DNA from: Triticum aestivum
Lineage: Eukaryota > Streptophyta > Magnoliopsida > Poales > Poaceae
Assembly: GCF_018294505.1 (NCBI RefSeq)
Contig: NC_057810.1
Location: forward strand, 705,207,095 to 705,271,094
DNA: 64,000 nt
Reading direction: 5' to 3'
The notes below the pieces were generated by a model that saw only the letters and a list, made by a program, of their open reading frames with translations, made no database searches and was not told the origin of the DNA. Positions 1-9,790 of this stretch are shown piece by piece. The position numbers were made by a program, and so were the translations under genes. Position 1 is the first letter of the stretch, and each line of letters starts with the position of its first letter.

Positions 1-435
1 TCTACCGCGGCAACGTAGCTTGTCCGTCGATTAGCTGCTTGTCAGCTTGTGCTGTGAGGTCTCCTTCGCCGTGTCAACGCAAGTCTCTCCCATAGTATCA
101 TGCCACACTTCTCTAGATCCAAAAGTTTCACCGGACCAGTGCTTCCTCAATTCCAAAATGCATGGCCTCTTTTGTTATGTGATGCTTTGAGCAATAATAG
201 CTTTATTAGTATTTATTTTGTGTGCGATGTAATTTGGAACGGAGTTGATCATTAGGAGGATATTAACGTGAGTAAAAAAAATTGCGTACTTACGATACAA
301 GCCGATTACTAGCTACAAGTTCTGCTTCTTCACATTCCTGGAAGAAGACTTACATAGCATATGTCATCAATTAAATTCACGTGCTGGCTGCTAACTACAC
401 ATGTCATACGAGTTGGCTATAAGTTAATTATACTA
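1..435. other. Anonymous upstream sequence
   Basis: AT-rich DNA upstream of the DMP gene. I see no coding frame, RNA gene or repeat that I can name before the Stowaway MITE at 436. Confidence 0.5.
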
Positions 436-548
436 CTCCCTCCGTCCCAAAATACTTGTCGAAGAAATGGATAAAATTTGATGTATTTATAACTAAAATA
501 CGTATAGATTCATCCATTTCTGTGACAAGTATTTCCGGAAGGAGGGAG
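436..548. mobile_element. Stowaway MITE (Tc1/mariner type)
   Basis: The element begins CTCCCTCCGTCCC and ends with the inverted form GGAAGGAGGGAG. It is flanked on both sides by TA (434-435 and 549-550), the target duplication of the mariner superfamily. The 113-bp body is a near-complete palindrome with no coding capacity. It lies about 170 bp upstream of the DMP TATA box. Confidence 0.92.
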
Positions 549-716
549 TACAACTTACACTGATTAAGCATTAAATAAAAGTAGCTAGGAAGTTGAAGTC
601 CAGGTACATGCACTCATATTGAGCCCTTCAGCATGCAGCAATACCAAGTAAGGCTAATTAATCAACCCGCCAACCTAGTATGGACTTTGGAATCATTCGC
701 ATACGATTTCTGTGCC

Positions 717-724
717 TATATAAA
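717..724 (+). promoter_or_regulatory. TATA box of the DMP gene
   Basis: TATATAAA lies 60 bp upstream of the ATG at 784, the spacing expected for a plant Pol II promoter with a short leader. No competing ATG lies between them. Confidence 0.6.
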
Positions 725-1418
725 CAGCTACGTGTAGATCAGCATGGAGTATTCCTACTTTCCTAGCTAGCACAATAAGTACAATGACCTCTTCTACTTC
801 TTCGTCCACGACACTCCATCCACTGACCAATGGCAACAATGGTGAGATAACAACCGCCGGCACAGCACCGCCAACAACTACTACCAAGGGGCCTGCACCG
901 ACTACAGTCATGTCGAGCGTAGCGAACCTAGCGCAGCTCCTGCCGACGGGCACGGTGCTGGCATACCAGGCGCTGTCCCCGTCCTTCACCAACCACGGCA
1001 AGTGTGAGACCTCCAACCAGTGGCTCACTGGGGTGTTGGTCACCGTCCTCGCCCTCTCGTGCCTCTTCTTCTCGTTCACCGATAGCATCGCCGTGACGGT
1101 AAGCTCTATTACGGCTTCGCCACACCGCGCAGCTTCAACGTCTTCAACTTCTCCATCGAGGAGGAGAGGAAGGAATGGGATGATCTTGACCAGTTTCAGA
1201 GGCTCCGCCTCCGGCCGCTAGACTTCGTGCACGCCTTCTTCACGACTTTAGTTCTCCTCACGGAGGCGTTCAGTGATGTGGGTCTGCAGAACTGCTTATT
1301 CCCAGACGCTGGCAGGAACACCGTGGAGCTGCTCAAGAATCTGCCTATGGGCATGGCTTTTCTCTCCAGTTTTGTGTTCATCATCTTCCCCACCAGGGCA
1401 TTGTATTCACTGACAAGG

Positions 1419-2602
1419 TGTTGACACCCAATTTTGGCATGATCAAGAACTTAATTAAGATTACCTCAAACAGAGAAGTGATCTACATTAAAAAGTTCCG
1501 TATTGTCGACGTGAACATCTTTGAAGTTTGGGCCATCGCTATCTGATCTCATCTTGAGGGCCGAAACTACTCGAAGTACTCAGATTTAATATTCAGAGTA
1601 TTATTCGGCTGATAACGCCCCCAAAACGGCCTCGTATGGAAAAATGATGTACACGGGTTGTCTTCGTCTCGTTGAAACGATCGATATTGATATAAAAATC
1701 ATCCAGATCCGAGTCCGTATGTAAAAGTTAGAGCAATCGGAGTGCAGCCCACGAGGCGAGATGTGGCGCGCCCCACCAGACGCATGTCTGATGGGTAGCG
1801 CGAGGGAATAGTCTGTTTTGCGCGACCGATTTGACCCTCAAGATGACCTTTGATCAACATGAAAGTTTTTCGCCTCGTCGAAATGGTCAAGATTGCTTTT
1901 GGCTCGTTTCCATCCGAGGTGGTTTACCACATCAAAAATTACCCGCAAGGTGCAGCCAGTTTAAACTGAACAGTTTTGGAAAGTTCGGACAAACCTAATC
2001 CGAATTTGACTAGGGTTTTGGACCTGAATCCAAGCCTTTTCCTTGCACGGGAAGTCCAGCCGCCTCTTAAATACCTAAGGGGTGAGGACGTGGGCATAGC
2101 CCAGTGGTTGGGGGCGCATGATTGTAAACCCAACGACCAGAGTTCGATCCACGTCGGGGACGAATTTCTGGAATTCTCATGAGGGATGCTTCTTCTATAT
2201 CAATAAACCGTGGGTGCTAGTGCCCATGGAGTTTCATTTTTTTTTAAATACCTAAGGGGTGACAGCCGATTGAACAACACACAATCGAACAAATCATCTA
2301 CCACCTTTTATCTTTTATCTTTTCTCCTTAACCCTAGTTCTTCTTCTTCCTCATTCTTCGTCTGTTCTTCATTGCAGGGCGGCGAACCTCGAGGCCCTAG
2401 GGGCGATCAGGTTGACCTAGGGCAGCCCATAGCCGTCGCGTGCCCTGACGGGGTCCCTCCCGGGCGTGTGGGGTTTCGGGTCCTCAAAAGCGCCCGCTGG
2501 ATTGTCTTGCGTACCGCGCTTTCGGTGGGTCTCCTTCGACGTGAGCTGCGGTGCATCACCCCCGGCGTCGAGGTTACACGGTGACGTGTTCGTGTGCGAA
2601 CA
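1419..2602. mobile_element. Solo LTR inserted in the DMP gene
   Basis: The element starts TGTTGACACCCA and ends GTGCGAACA, giving the TG...CA termini of an LTR, and is flanked by a perfect 5-bp duplication CAAGG (1414-1418 and 2603-2607). It is 1184 bp, of which about 177 bp are the nested SINE and its duplicated target. It has no internal domain and no second LTR, so unequal recombination most likely removed the rest. The family is not assigned; the TGTTGACACCC start suggests gypsy, but that is an inference. Confidence 0.88.
2086..2245 (+). mobile_element. tRNA-derived SINE nested in the solo LTR
   Basis: A 160-bp body is bracketed by 17-bp direct repeats AAATACCTAAGGGGTGA (2069-2085 and 2246-2262). 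An A box (TAGCCCAGTGG, 2097-2107) and a B box (GTTCGATCC, 2142-2150) lie 34 bp apart, the Pol III internal promoter of a tRNA-derived head. The 3' end is a run of nine T. This resembles grass Au-type SINEs; the family name is inferred. Confidence 0.88.
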
Positions 2603-2618
2603 CAAGGCTCCTCCCTAA

Positions 2619-3213
2619 AAGGTCGTCCATCCCTTAAATTAATTATGCTTGATTACCGATTAGTTGAAGTTGCCAGACATGTTTATTAATCCTTTAGGGA
2701 ATTGATTGAAAACAATTGAATCCTTTAGGAAATTCATACTAAATCGGCGGGTTTGACGACACAGCTCCTCGCAGGAGTAGAAGGTGCTTGATTGCATCTT
2801 AATTGGAGAAAATCATGAACTTTGTGAAGTATACATGTTCGGTGTCTGCCATGGTTGTTTTGTAAAGAAAGAAATATTTTCTGTCGAAAGCAAGTGTAAA
2901 ATTGTGTAGGTGACGTGCGTCCCTGACTCCCAGGCTTAGCAGAGCTCCCCATTCCCTTTGTTTGCTTTAAGATCAATGTTCATATTTGTTCTTTTTGAGC
3001 GGAAATAATACAAGGAATAAACTCATCCAGTAATGTTTGTATCCACATCACCTCCACCATGGCATTGGTTATAGACTTTGCATGGCTAATGAAGAATATG
3101 CTAGGCTATCGTGTCAACGCACCGAAGATGGGTTGATTGCACCAAATGTGCTCTTCTTGCTAGAACGGAAAGAAGTGGTTATTTTCATAGACGCTAGAGC
3201 CCAATGTTATTTA
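2619..3213. other. Intergenic DNA downstream of the DMP gene
   Basis: No recognisable gene or element. It would include the 3' UTR of the DMP gene. The phrase AATCCTTTAGG appears twice near 2690-2730 but is too short to call. Confidence 0.4.
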
Positions 3214-3372
3214 CTCCCTCCGTTCCTAAATACAAGTCTTTGTAGAGATTTCACTATGAACTACATACGGATGTATATAGATGCATTTTAAGTGTGGATT
3301 CGTTTATTTTGCTCCGTATGTAGTCCATATAGTGAAATCCCTACAAAGACTTACATTTAGGAACAGAAGGAG
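3214..3372. mobile_element. Stowaway MITE, Thalos-like
   Basis: 159 bp, starting CTCCCTCCGTTCCTAAATAC and ending in its inverted form (TTTAGGAACAGAAGGAG), flanked by TA at 3212-3213 and 3373-3374. Internal phrases GTCTTTGTAGAGATTTCACTA and their inverse match the common Triticeae Thalos type. Confidence 0.93.
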
Positions 3373-3599
3373 TATTTAACAACGGAAGCACAATACTATT
3401 CTTGATCAGGAAAAATATGACGCGAATGGTTTGCCTGTTCTCTGTGTTACGAAGCAGATTTGCTTTCGCTGCTCAGGGTCATGAATGCCGTGCTAGTATT
3501 TACAGGCAAGGCGATATATGCCTATTGCCATAGTGGTGTAATCCGATATATCCAAATATCTGATCCACACTAAGAAACTATTCTTTTGATGGCTTTTTC

Positions 3600-4045
3600 G
3601 GGCTTCTAGCTAGACCCCAGCTTATTCTGGAAGACCAACCAAAAATATTTATAGTTAAGCCCAACCAAAAATATTTGTAGTCAAGCCCAACCAAAAATAT
3701 TTTTAGAAGCCTTAGGCCCTATTTGTTTGGGTTTTTGCTTCTGTTTTTGCAGCTTTTTTATTTTGGCAAAAAAGCCACAAAAGCTCGTAAATAGGGGCTT
3801 TTTTGCTTCGGCTTTTGGCTTATGAATCAATATTGTTACATGATGGTATGAACTAAAAACCAAAGCAAAAAGCATCTATTAGGAGCTTTTTTTTGGCTTT
3901 TTTGCCAAAGTGAAAAAGCTACAAAAATAGAAGTAAAAGCCCAAACAAACAGGGCCTAAGTAGGTTTGTAAAAATATCTTTGGTTGGGCTTTCAAAATAC
4001 GCCGGGTAGGGAACAACTTATTTTAAAAGCCAGCAAAGAATTGGC
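3600..4045. mobile_element. Outer foldback element with 26-bp tandem repeats
   Basis: A 26-bp unit, AAGCCCAACCAAAAATATTT plus a short variable tail, occurs nearly three times between about 3637 and 3705. Its inverse (TAAAAATATCTTTGGTTGGGCTT) lies at 3969-3991 beyond the inner MITE, so the flanks fold on each other. Outer ends and target duplication were not resolved. Confidence 0.5.
3713..3958. mobile_element. Foldback MITE (hAT- or Harbinger-like)
   Basis: The ends TAGGCCCTATTTGTTTGGG and CCCAAACAAACAGGGCCTA are inverted repeats and most of the 246 bp between them is self-complementary. There is no coding capacity. A target duplication is not evident, so the superfamily is uncertain. It sits between the arms of the outer foldback. 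Confidence 0.75.
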
Positions 4046-4329
4046 TCTAACTATATTTCTCTCAACATGCATGCAGCTATGTCAATTCACCATGTAGCAC
4101 GCATGAGACAAAACACATATTAACAAACAAAACGTATTATACTCATACTTAAATTTGGACATGTTTTGCAAAAAGTGAAGGGAAAATGTAAAACGGCTAT
4201 AACTTTTGCATACGATGTCGGAAAAAAACGTATAATATATCAAAAAATTCAGCACGAAAATCCGCATCCGATGGAGACCGCCTACGACCTGTTTGGAATT
4301 TTTTAGAATCCTCAAATTCGAAAAGGAAA

Positions 4330-4545
4330 AAAAGATATGGTCAAATTTCAGTTGTTTTTAAAAAAATTGGTTAAATTTGGTCAAACTACTTATTCAAGAA
4401 GTATTAATGTTACTACATAATTATTCAAGAATATTAGTGTTACTAAATAATTATTTCAATTTTTTGAATTTTGGTCAAACTGTGGTCAAACTTATTCAAG
4501 AAATATTAGCGTTACTAAATAATTACTGTTTTTTTAGAATAATAG
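4330..4545 (+). repeat. Degenerate internal repeats TTATTCAAGAA...TTACTA..ATAATTA
   Basis: Three imperfect copies of a phrase combining TTATTCAAGAA, TATTA, GTTACTA and ATAATTA occur here with GGTCAAAC spacers. This AT-rich stretch probably belongs to the CACTA fragment ending at 5089. Confidence 0.5.
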
Positions 4546-4609
4546 TTTCAAACTCAAACGGTGAAATGTGTGACTTCATGCTCAAGCTAAACTCCTGAGG
4601 GTTAATAGG

Positions 4610-5089
4610 ATTGACATCTTACTATTGTCAGGAAAACAACAAGTGTACACTCGAAAATGAAGGAGAATAGAACCTGAAAGTTAAGCGTGCTCGGGCTGGA
4701 GTAGTGAGAGGGATGGGTGACCGGTCAGGAAGTTAGATGATTTGGAATGAGTGATCCACACTTGAGCAGTTAAGAGAGGTGATTAGAGATTAAATCATCA
4801 AATAATTTAGAAAAATTAAAAATCGAAAAAAAAATCAATTTTTTTCCCAAAATTTTCAAAAAAAAAATTCAAAAAAAACCTTTAGTACCGGTTGGTAACA
4901 CCAACCGGTACTGAAGGTCCCCCACACTAGGGCGCGAGCTCACGCCACGTGGTGGCACTTTAGCGCCGGTTCGTGCCGAACCGGTACTAAAGGGGGGTGG
5001 GCCTTTAGTGCCCACACTTTAGTGCCGGTTCCATAACCGGCACTAAAGGCCCTTACAAACCGGTTTTAAAGCTCCGTTTTCTACTAGTG
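4610..5089. mobile_element. Right end of a CACTA element, left end not found
   Basis: The terminus TTTTCTACTAGTG at 5077-5089 is the inverse of CACTAGTAGAAAA. Subterminal palindromic repeats of the type TTTAGTACCGGTTGG...CCAACCGGTACT and TTTAGTGCCGGTTC run from about 4880. No matching CACTA start was found upstream, so the element is truncated or its left part is unrecognisable. The left coordinate is approximate. Confidence 0.75.
4669..4733 (+). other. 5S rRNA-derived segment inside the CACTA fragment
   Basis: The segment contains AGTTAAGCGTGCT, GGGC..GAGTAGT and GGATGGGTGACC in the order and spacing of the 3' two-thirds of plant 5S rRNA, and is preceded by AGAACCTGAA, close to AGAACTCCGA of 5S. 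This spans the 5S internal control region (A box, intermediate element, C box). The 5S 5' part and 3' end are absent, so this is not a functional 5S gene. Confidence 0.85.
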
Positions 5090-5369
5090 ATATGTCTTCC
5101 CTTTCCTGTAGTGCCGGTATTGGCTAGGTGGTGGCGGCCTCAGGGCCACTATGGATGCCAGATGGGCTGCTCTGAGATTCATATTCGTGTTGCAGGGCAT
5201 TGGATTATGGTCGCTTGGGAGGCAGACTCATCGCAAGGCTACTATGCAGCCTAAGGATCGGCGGGGAGGCTGGAATGCCGGCTTCGACATTCGTCTACAT
5301 GATGCAGTGCATCAGCTTTTGCTGCTTGTCTGACAATCGTCAGTAAGGTGCGTGTGTGGGTTTTATTCC

Positions 5370-5690
5370 TGGCCATGGGCAGCCCCGCCCGGACGGCCCG
5401 ACCGACCCGTCGCACAAAAGCCCAACCCAACCTTGCCCATGGGCCAGGCCCGGGCCTAGATTTCGAGCCCAATGGCTGGGCCGGGCCAGGCCCGTCATAT
5501 TTGCATTTTAATGAAGAGGCCCGGGCTGAGGCCTGAGGCTCAATGGGCTTTTTGCATGATGGGCTGGGCTTGGGCCTGATTTTCAGGCCTGACAACCAGG
5601 CCAAGCCGGGCTCGGGCCTAGGTTTTTCACGTTGGACTTTGGTAGGCCTGGCCCGAAGCCCGACCCGGCCCGAGGGATGGCCAGGTATAG
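5370..5690. repeat. GGCCC-rich palindromic repeat, probable MITE
   Basis: Dense GGCCCGGGCC-type phrases on both strands, bounded by CTGGCCATGGGC on the left and ATGGCCAG on the right as weak inverted ends. Apparent ORFs on both strands are by-products of this composition. No target duplication is visible. Confidence 0.5.
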
Positions 5691-6405
5691 TGGGGTTGAT
5701 GTTTTGTATGGGAAGAGGATTTGGGGCACATATGTCCCATGCGTGGGCTTTTTATTTTGGCTTCCGATTTTCAAGCTTCTATATCTTTTGAACGAATAGT
5801 TCAAATTAAGTTATGTTTTCATATTCATGTTTCACGTGACCAGTACTTTCAAATAAAATCCATTTTCAATATATTTTGACTACTTTTTTTTAAATAGTTT
5901 AAGTTTCAACTATTGAAACTTAGTGAGTGAGAATTAAAATCACATATTTTGTGCCTACGACCGACAAAAAAAAACTTAATTTTTTTCTGAACATTGGTAC
6001 AAGCGAGTGAGAAAATCATAATTTTTATATGCAAAATCATAAGTTTCAACGATTGAAACTTAAAACTTACTATGTCCTAGTACAGGATTCAAGTACTTCA
6101 TGAATCACAAGGCAATCGAGCGGACAAGCTGAGCTTGGCAGGTGCGTGCAGCCGCACCTGCGTGCCCATGTGAATTTCCGGTTTTGTATGTCGGGACGGT
6201 TGCTCCGTACCATGTTGTAGAGTGTTGACGTTGGCTGCTTGGGTGACAATGTGCTCGGCTCGTCGGGTATGCAACCTTGGGACTGGTGTGAGGTGTTCCG
6301 AGCTTTTCTCGTTTGTCGGCTAGTTTTAGTATACATTGGTCAATTCTCTTCATCTATATGAAAAGCAAACCTTCTGTCAGTTACTTAAAAATACAATAAA
6401 ATATA
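5691..6405. other. Anonymous AT-rich intergenic DNA
   Basis: No coding region, terminal repeat or RNA gene recognised. Confidence 0.4.
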
Positions 6406-6512
6406 CTCCTCCATTCGGAAATATTTGTCAAATAAATAGATAAAAATGAACGTATCTAAAACTAAAATACGTTTAGATATATGTATTTCTCCAACAAGTA
6501 TTTTCAATCAAA
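6406..6512. mobile_element. Left part of a Stowaway MITE split by CACTA A
   Basis: Starts CTCCTCCATTCGG after TA (6404-6405) and runs through internal palindrome arms with ACGTATCTAAAACTAAAATACG. Its missing right end, GGGAG followed by TA, lies at 18637-18643, just outside CACTA A. Joining the pieces across one AAA gives an ordinary Stowaway MITE of about 112 bp. Confidence 0.88.
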
Positions 6513-6730
6513 CACTAGTGCAGAACCGGTCTTTAGTGCCGGTTCGTAACGGCCTTTAGTGCCAGTTCGCAACTGGCACTAAAGAATGGGGACTAAAGGT
6601 ACCCCCCCTTTAGTACCGGTTCATCACGAACTAGCGCTAAAGTGTCACCACGTGACACGAGCCAGGCCCGGATGCGTGTAGGACATTAGTACCGGTTGGT
6701 AACACCAACCGGTACTAAATGTTTCGGTGG
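6513..6730. repeat. Left subterminal repeats of CACTA A
   Basis: Inverted copies of TTAGTGCC / TTAGTACC with GGTT and their complements, for example TAGTACCGGTTGGTAACACC followed by its inverse at about 6688-6718. These are the expected transposase-binding repeats of CACTA elements. Matching repeats at the right end lie at 18426-18600. Confidence 0.85.
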
Positions 6731-7786
6731 GGGTTTGGCTTTATTTTCCATTTAATTCTTTTTTGTTTGCTGGTATTTCACGATACTACAAATTGTACAC
6801 GTTATGCATATATATAAATAGATTTTCTCGTACGTAGAACCATATATATATATAAATATATATCATCGAATGTCTCATAACCAACACCATTAATTATTCA
6901 CACATACACATGTATATATATACATATACAATTTCTCCTACATGTTGCCTTGGTGCCTTCGGAGCATGATGACAAGTGGTTCATGGGGGCGGTAGCGGGT
7001 AATAGTATTCTTCTTTGGATCTATGACCTGGTCGAGCAAAAATCCGGCTATTTCTTCTTGAAGTGCTAGTATGTGGTCCACTGGTAGGAGCTTATCCCAC
7101 ACCTTTCTGAACTGTTAAGAAGGAGATCAATATGCATGTGTATTAGTTGTGTGACTAGATATCTATAATGGTGTGAATAGTATTCTGACAAACGTACCCA
7201 GTCCTTTCTTTGAGATCTGCTCCTTTCGGACGCCATCATGCGAATGTTCTCGCAAATGTAGAATGCACACAGATCATTTCCATGCGCCTGCTTCAGGGCT
7301 TTTACGAGAATGGAATTGAATCGGACAATGATTAATCAAGCATGATAATTAATTAATGGTATTGACACAAGAATTAAAAAGATGCTAGCTAGCTAGTACT
7401 ACTTAATTACTTACCTTTGGTCGATACCAAAACAACTTTTTTGCCCATTTGCCCGGAGGCACCTTGATGAACTTTGCTCAAGCCCTGCCCGCCAATAAAG
7501 AAAATTAATAAAGGGGTTATTAAATAATTCATATATCAGGAAATGACGAACTAATAATAGGCCGAGATATAGTTAATAATAATTGAAATTACCTGTTGAC
7601 TATCCCCTTCACGATGATGTAGTCTTTATCTTCCTTAAGTAGTGAGTCCAGTACTTCAACTGTTCCTTTGTCAACTTTAATGACTAACAAGATCCAGTGG
7701 AAACTGCATGCGCACATGTTTGCATGTCTTAATTAAGCGGACATATGCATAAAATTAATCAACTACCGTAAACCATATACACTTAA

Positions 7787-8192
7787 GGAAAACTCAAAAC
7801 GGTGCCCTGGCTCATCTGCTCCCTCTCAGCAAAAAATTAAAAAAATACTAGAAAAATTCAAAAAATTCCAAATTTCTTTGTGGTGGTAGATAATTTGACG
7901 CGTGAGGTGCGCCCCAAAATTCAACTCATTTGGACATCTGAGCAGCTCTCGGCAAAAAAGACAAATCGAATCAAAACAGTGCGTGAACAGTAAACATTTT
8001 TACAGACCTTGATTTTGTCTTTTTTGCCGAGAGCTGCTCAGATGCTCAAATGAGCTGATTTTTGGGGCGCACCTCACGCGTCAAATTATCTACCACCACA
8101 AAAAAATTGGAATTTTTTGAATTTTTCTAGTATTTTTTTTGATTTTTTTAAGCGTGGGTGCAGATGAGCCCGGGTGCAGATTAGCCGCACTC
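7787..8192. mobile_element. Mutator-type MITE in an intron of the CACTA A protease gene
   Basis: A 406-bp foldback. The arms include GCTCATCTGC and GCAGATGAGC near the ends, and long complementary inner arms (CCGAGAGCTGCTCAGAT and inverse) around a short centre near 7990. Direct repeats ATACACTTAA flank it (7777-7786, 8193-8202), matching the 9-10-bp duplications of Mutator elements. No coding capacity. Confidence 0.85.
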
Positions 8193-9596
8193 ATACACTT
8201 AATTATTAATATCTAGCTAACTAGTAAGCAAAAACAGAATTTCTAGTACAAGACTGTGTGACTCACAGGAAGTTATAAGGAAGTAGTATATCTTCTTTGG
8301 TATTGAGGCGCTTAAAGAACTCTAGCATGCTTTCCTCTAAACTTGTTCGATAAGTTGGAAGATTCCATGTGTACTCATTAATGGTATTTGGGTCAATGAA
8401 CCCAATGCCATAGCGTCCAGATTTTTTCATTTCATACATCTTAATCCTGCATATAATACCACAGAAAAGAATATAGTGAGGATAATTACATGTAATGATT
8501 GATCAAAATGATCACTACTACATAGCTAGCTTGAGACTTAAATTACAGAAAGAAATCACTTACAGACAATAGCAACTGACGATAGACTTGTCGAGTGCGT
8601 CTTGATTGTATAACTGAAATAGTTCTGAATACTCAACGGACAGAGCTTTCTCATGGAAGTAATGCTCATGCTTGACATTCACCATGAGGGACTCTCGATT
8701 GGAAATCTTGGTAATGTTCATGTACCATTGATGCAATTCATACATTCTCGTTGGGAGGTTCTTGACCTTGTCTGGCTCGACCAAAGGTTGGCCCCGAACA
8801 TATTTCCGTTTTATTTCCTCCTCTCTAAGCCGAGGCATGGGCTCAATTTCAAGGAGTTGTCCAACAGTGATCTTGAGCATTTCAGCCTGCATTATATGCT
8901 CCTCGGTTATTACCACATCGCTCAGCTGGGGAACATTAACGGTTTGTCCACAATAATATTGGGCGCGCGTACTCTCATGTGTTGTTGGCACAACAAGCAG
9001 GGGGATCGATTGCGCCGTCTGTTCTCCCAGCTGGGGAATGGTTTTCCCGCATTTTTTTCCAGCTGCTTGTTGGCTCGAGCTCGAGCTCGCTTCCTTCTGT
9101 AGCCGTGCTCGATGTAGCTTCCTGATTTGGCACTCATAGTCTGAGTCAACAGGCTTGGGAGCTGGCGCTCTAGCCATACGAATGAAGTGGTCAATCGTTT
9201 TCTGAGGCACTTTCTCCTTTGGCGGCGGTGCCAGTTTCGATCCAAAATGGGCGTCCACTTGGGCCTGCACTGTGGCTGCGTTTTGCTCCTCGGTCATATC
9301 GTAAGGCCTCTGAGGAAGAGGAGCGGGGCTTGGACCATATTTATATCGCTTGTCTCCGCCTATACTTCCTGTACTACCTCGACTCGTACCGCTACGCACC
9401 ATAGCTGCGGTGTGTCTCTTCTGCGATTGCTGAGACGGCGGAGACGACTGACGTGGCTGACCCGTGCCGGACTTGAAGCAGGAGGAGTGGCCTGACGCTG
9501 TGTCGGACTTGAAACCGGAGGAGTGGCCTAACGCTGTGCCGGACTTGAAGCAGGAGTCTACTCACACGTTCGGGGATTTGGAGGAGGTGGTGGACT

Positions 9597-9790
9597 TCAA
9601 GGAGGAGTCAGCTCACGCGTTCGTGGATTTGGAGGAGCGGGAGTCTGCTGACTCGGTGGTGGACTTCGAGGAGGAGTTGGCTCACGCGTTCGTGGACTTG
9701 GAGGAGCGGGAGTCTGCTGACTCGGTGGCGGACTTCGAGGAGGAGTCGGCAGACAACGCGGTGTCGGTGGACTTGGAAAGATGATGCAAT
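9597..9790 (-). repeat. Proline-rich coding repeats in the CACTA A protein
   Basis: On the minus strand a unit reading TPPRSPPPSQQTPAPPSPRT is repeated about twice with partial flanking copies. This is a low-complexity linker between the Transposase_24 part and the C-terminal protease part. The plus-strand frame over it is an artefact. Confidence 0.75.

Larger units (their letters stand above)
784..2618 (+). pseudogene. DMP: DUF679 membrane protein (DMP), disrupted
   Basis: DMPs are small plant proteins of roughly 200-230 residues with four membrane helices, implicated in membrane remodelling and, for some members, gamete fusion and haploid induction. From the ATG at 784 the frame gives a Ser/Thr-rich N-terminus, then the family hallmarks LPTGTVLAYQALSPSFTNHG and a hydrophobic segment ending SFTDS. 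At about 1093 the frame shifts by one base, after which DGKLYYGFAT, the linker, FVHAFFTTLVLLTEAFSDVG and the last helix continue in frame. A second indel sits near 1395. A solo LTR (1419-2602) follows GIVFTDK. Beyond the right copy of its CAAGG duplication the frame resumes with Ala-Pro-Pro and a TAA at 2616-2618. The uninterrupted gene would encode about 215 residues without introns, as is usual in this family. The single-base lesions could be assembly errors; the LTR cannot. Best candidate for a host gene in the window. Confidence 0.85.

Noticed and set aside
2086..2245. A tRNA gene
   Set aside because: A and B boxes are present but the acceptor stem and cloverleaf are not; target duplications and a T tail show a SINE.
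4669..4733. A functional 5S rRNA gene
   Set aside because: The first third and the 3' end of 5S rRNA are missing and there is no T-run terminator or array context.
5251..5804. Overlapping ORFs in the GGCCC-rich repeat
   Set aside because: Compositional artefacts on both strands of a palindromic repeat.
8653..9784. Plus-strand ORFs of 100-149 residues
   Set aside because: They are antisense to the minus-strand Transposase_24/Ulp1 gene, whose frame carries the family motifs.
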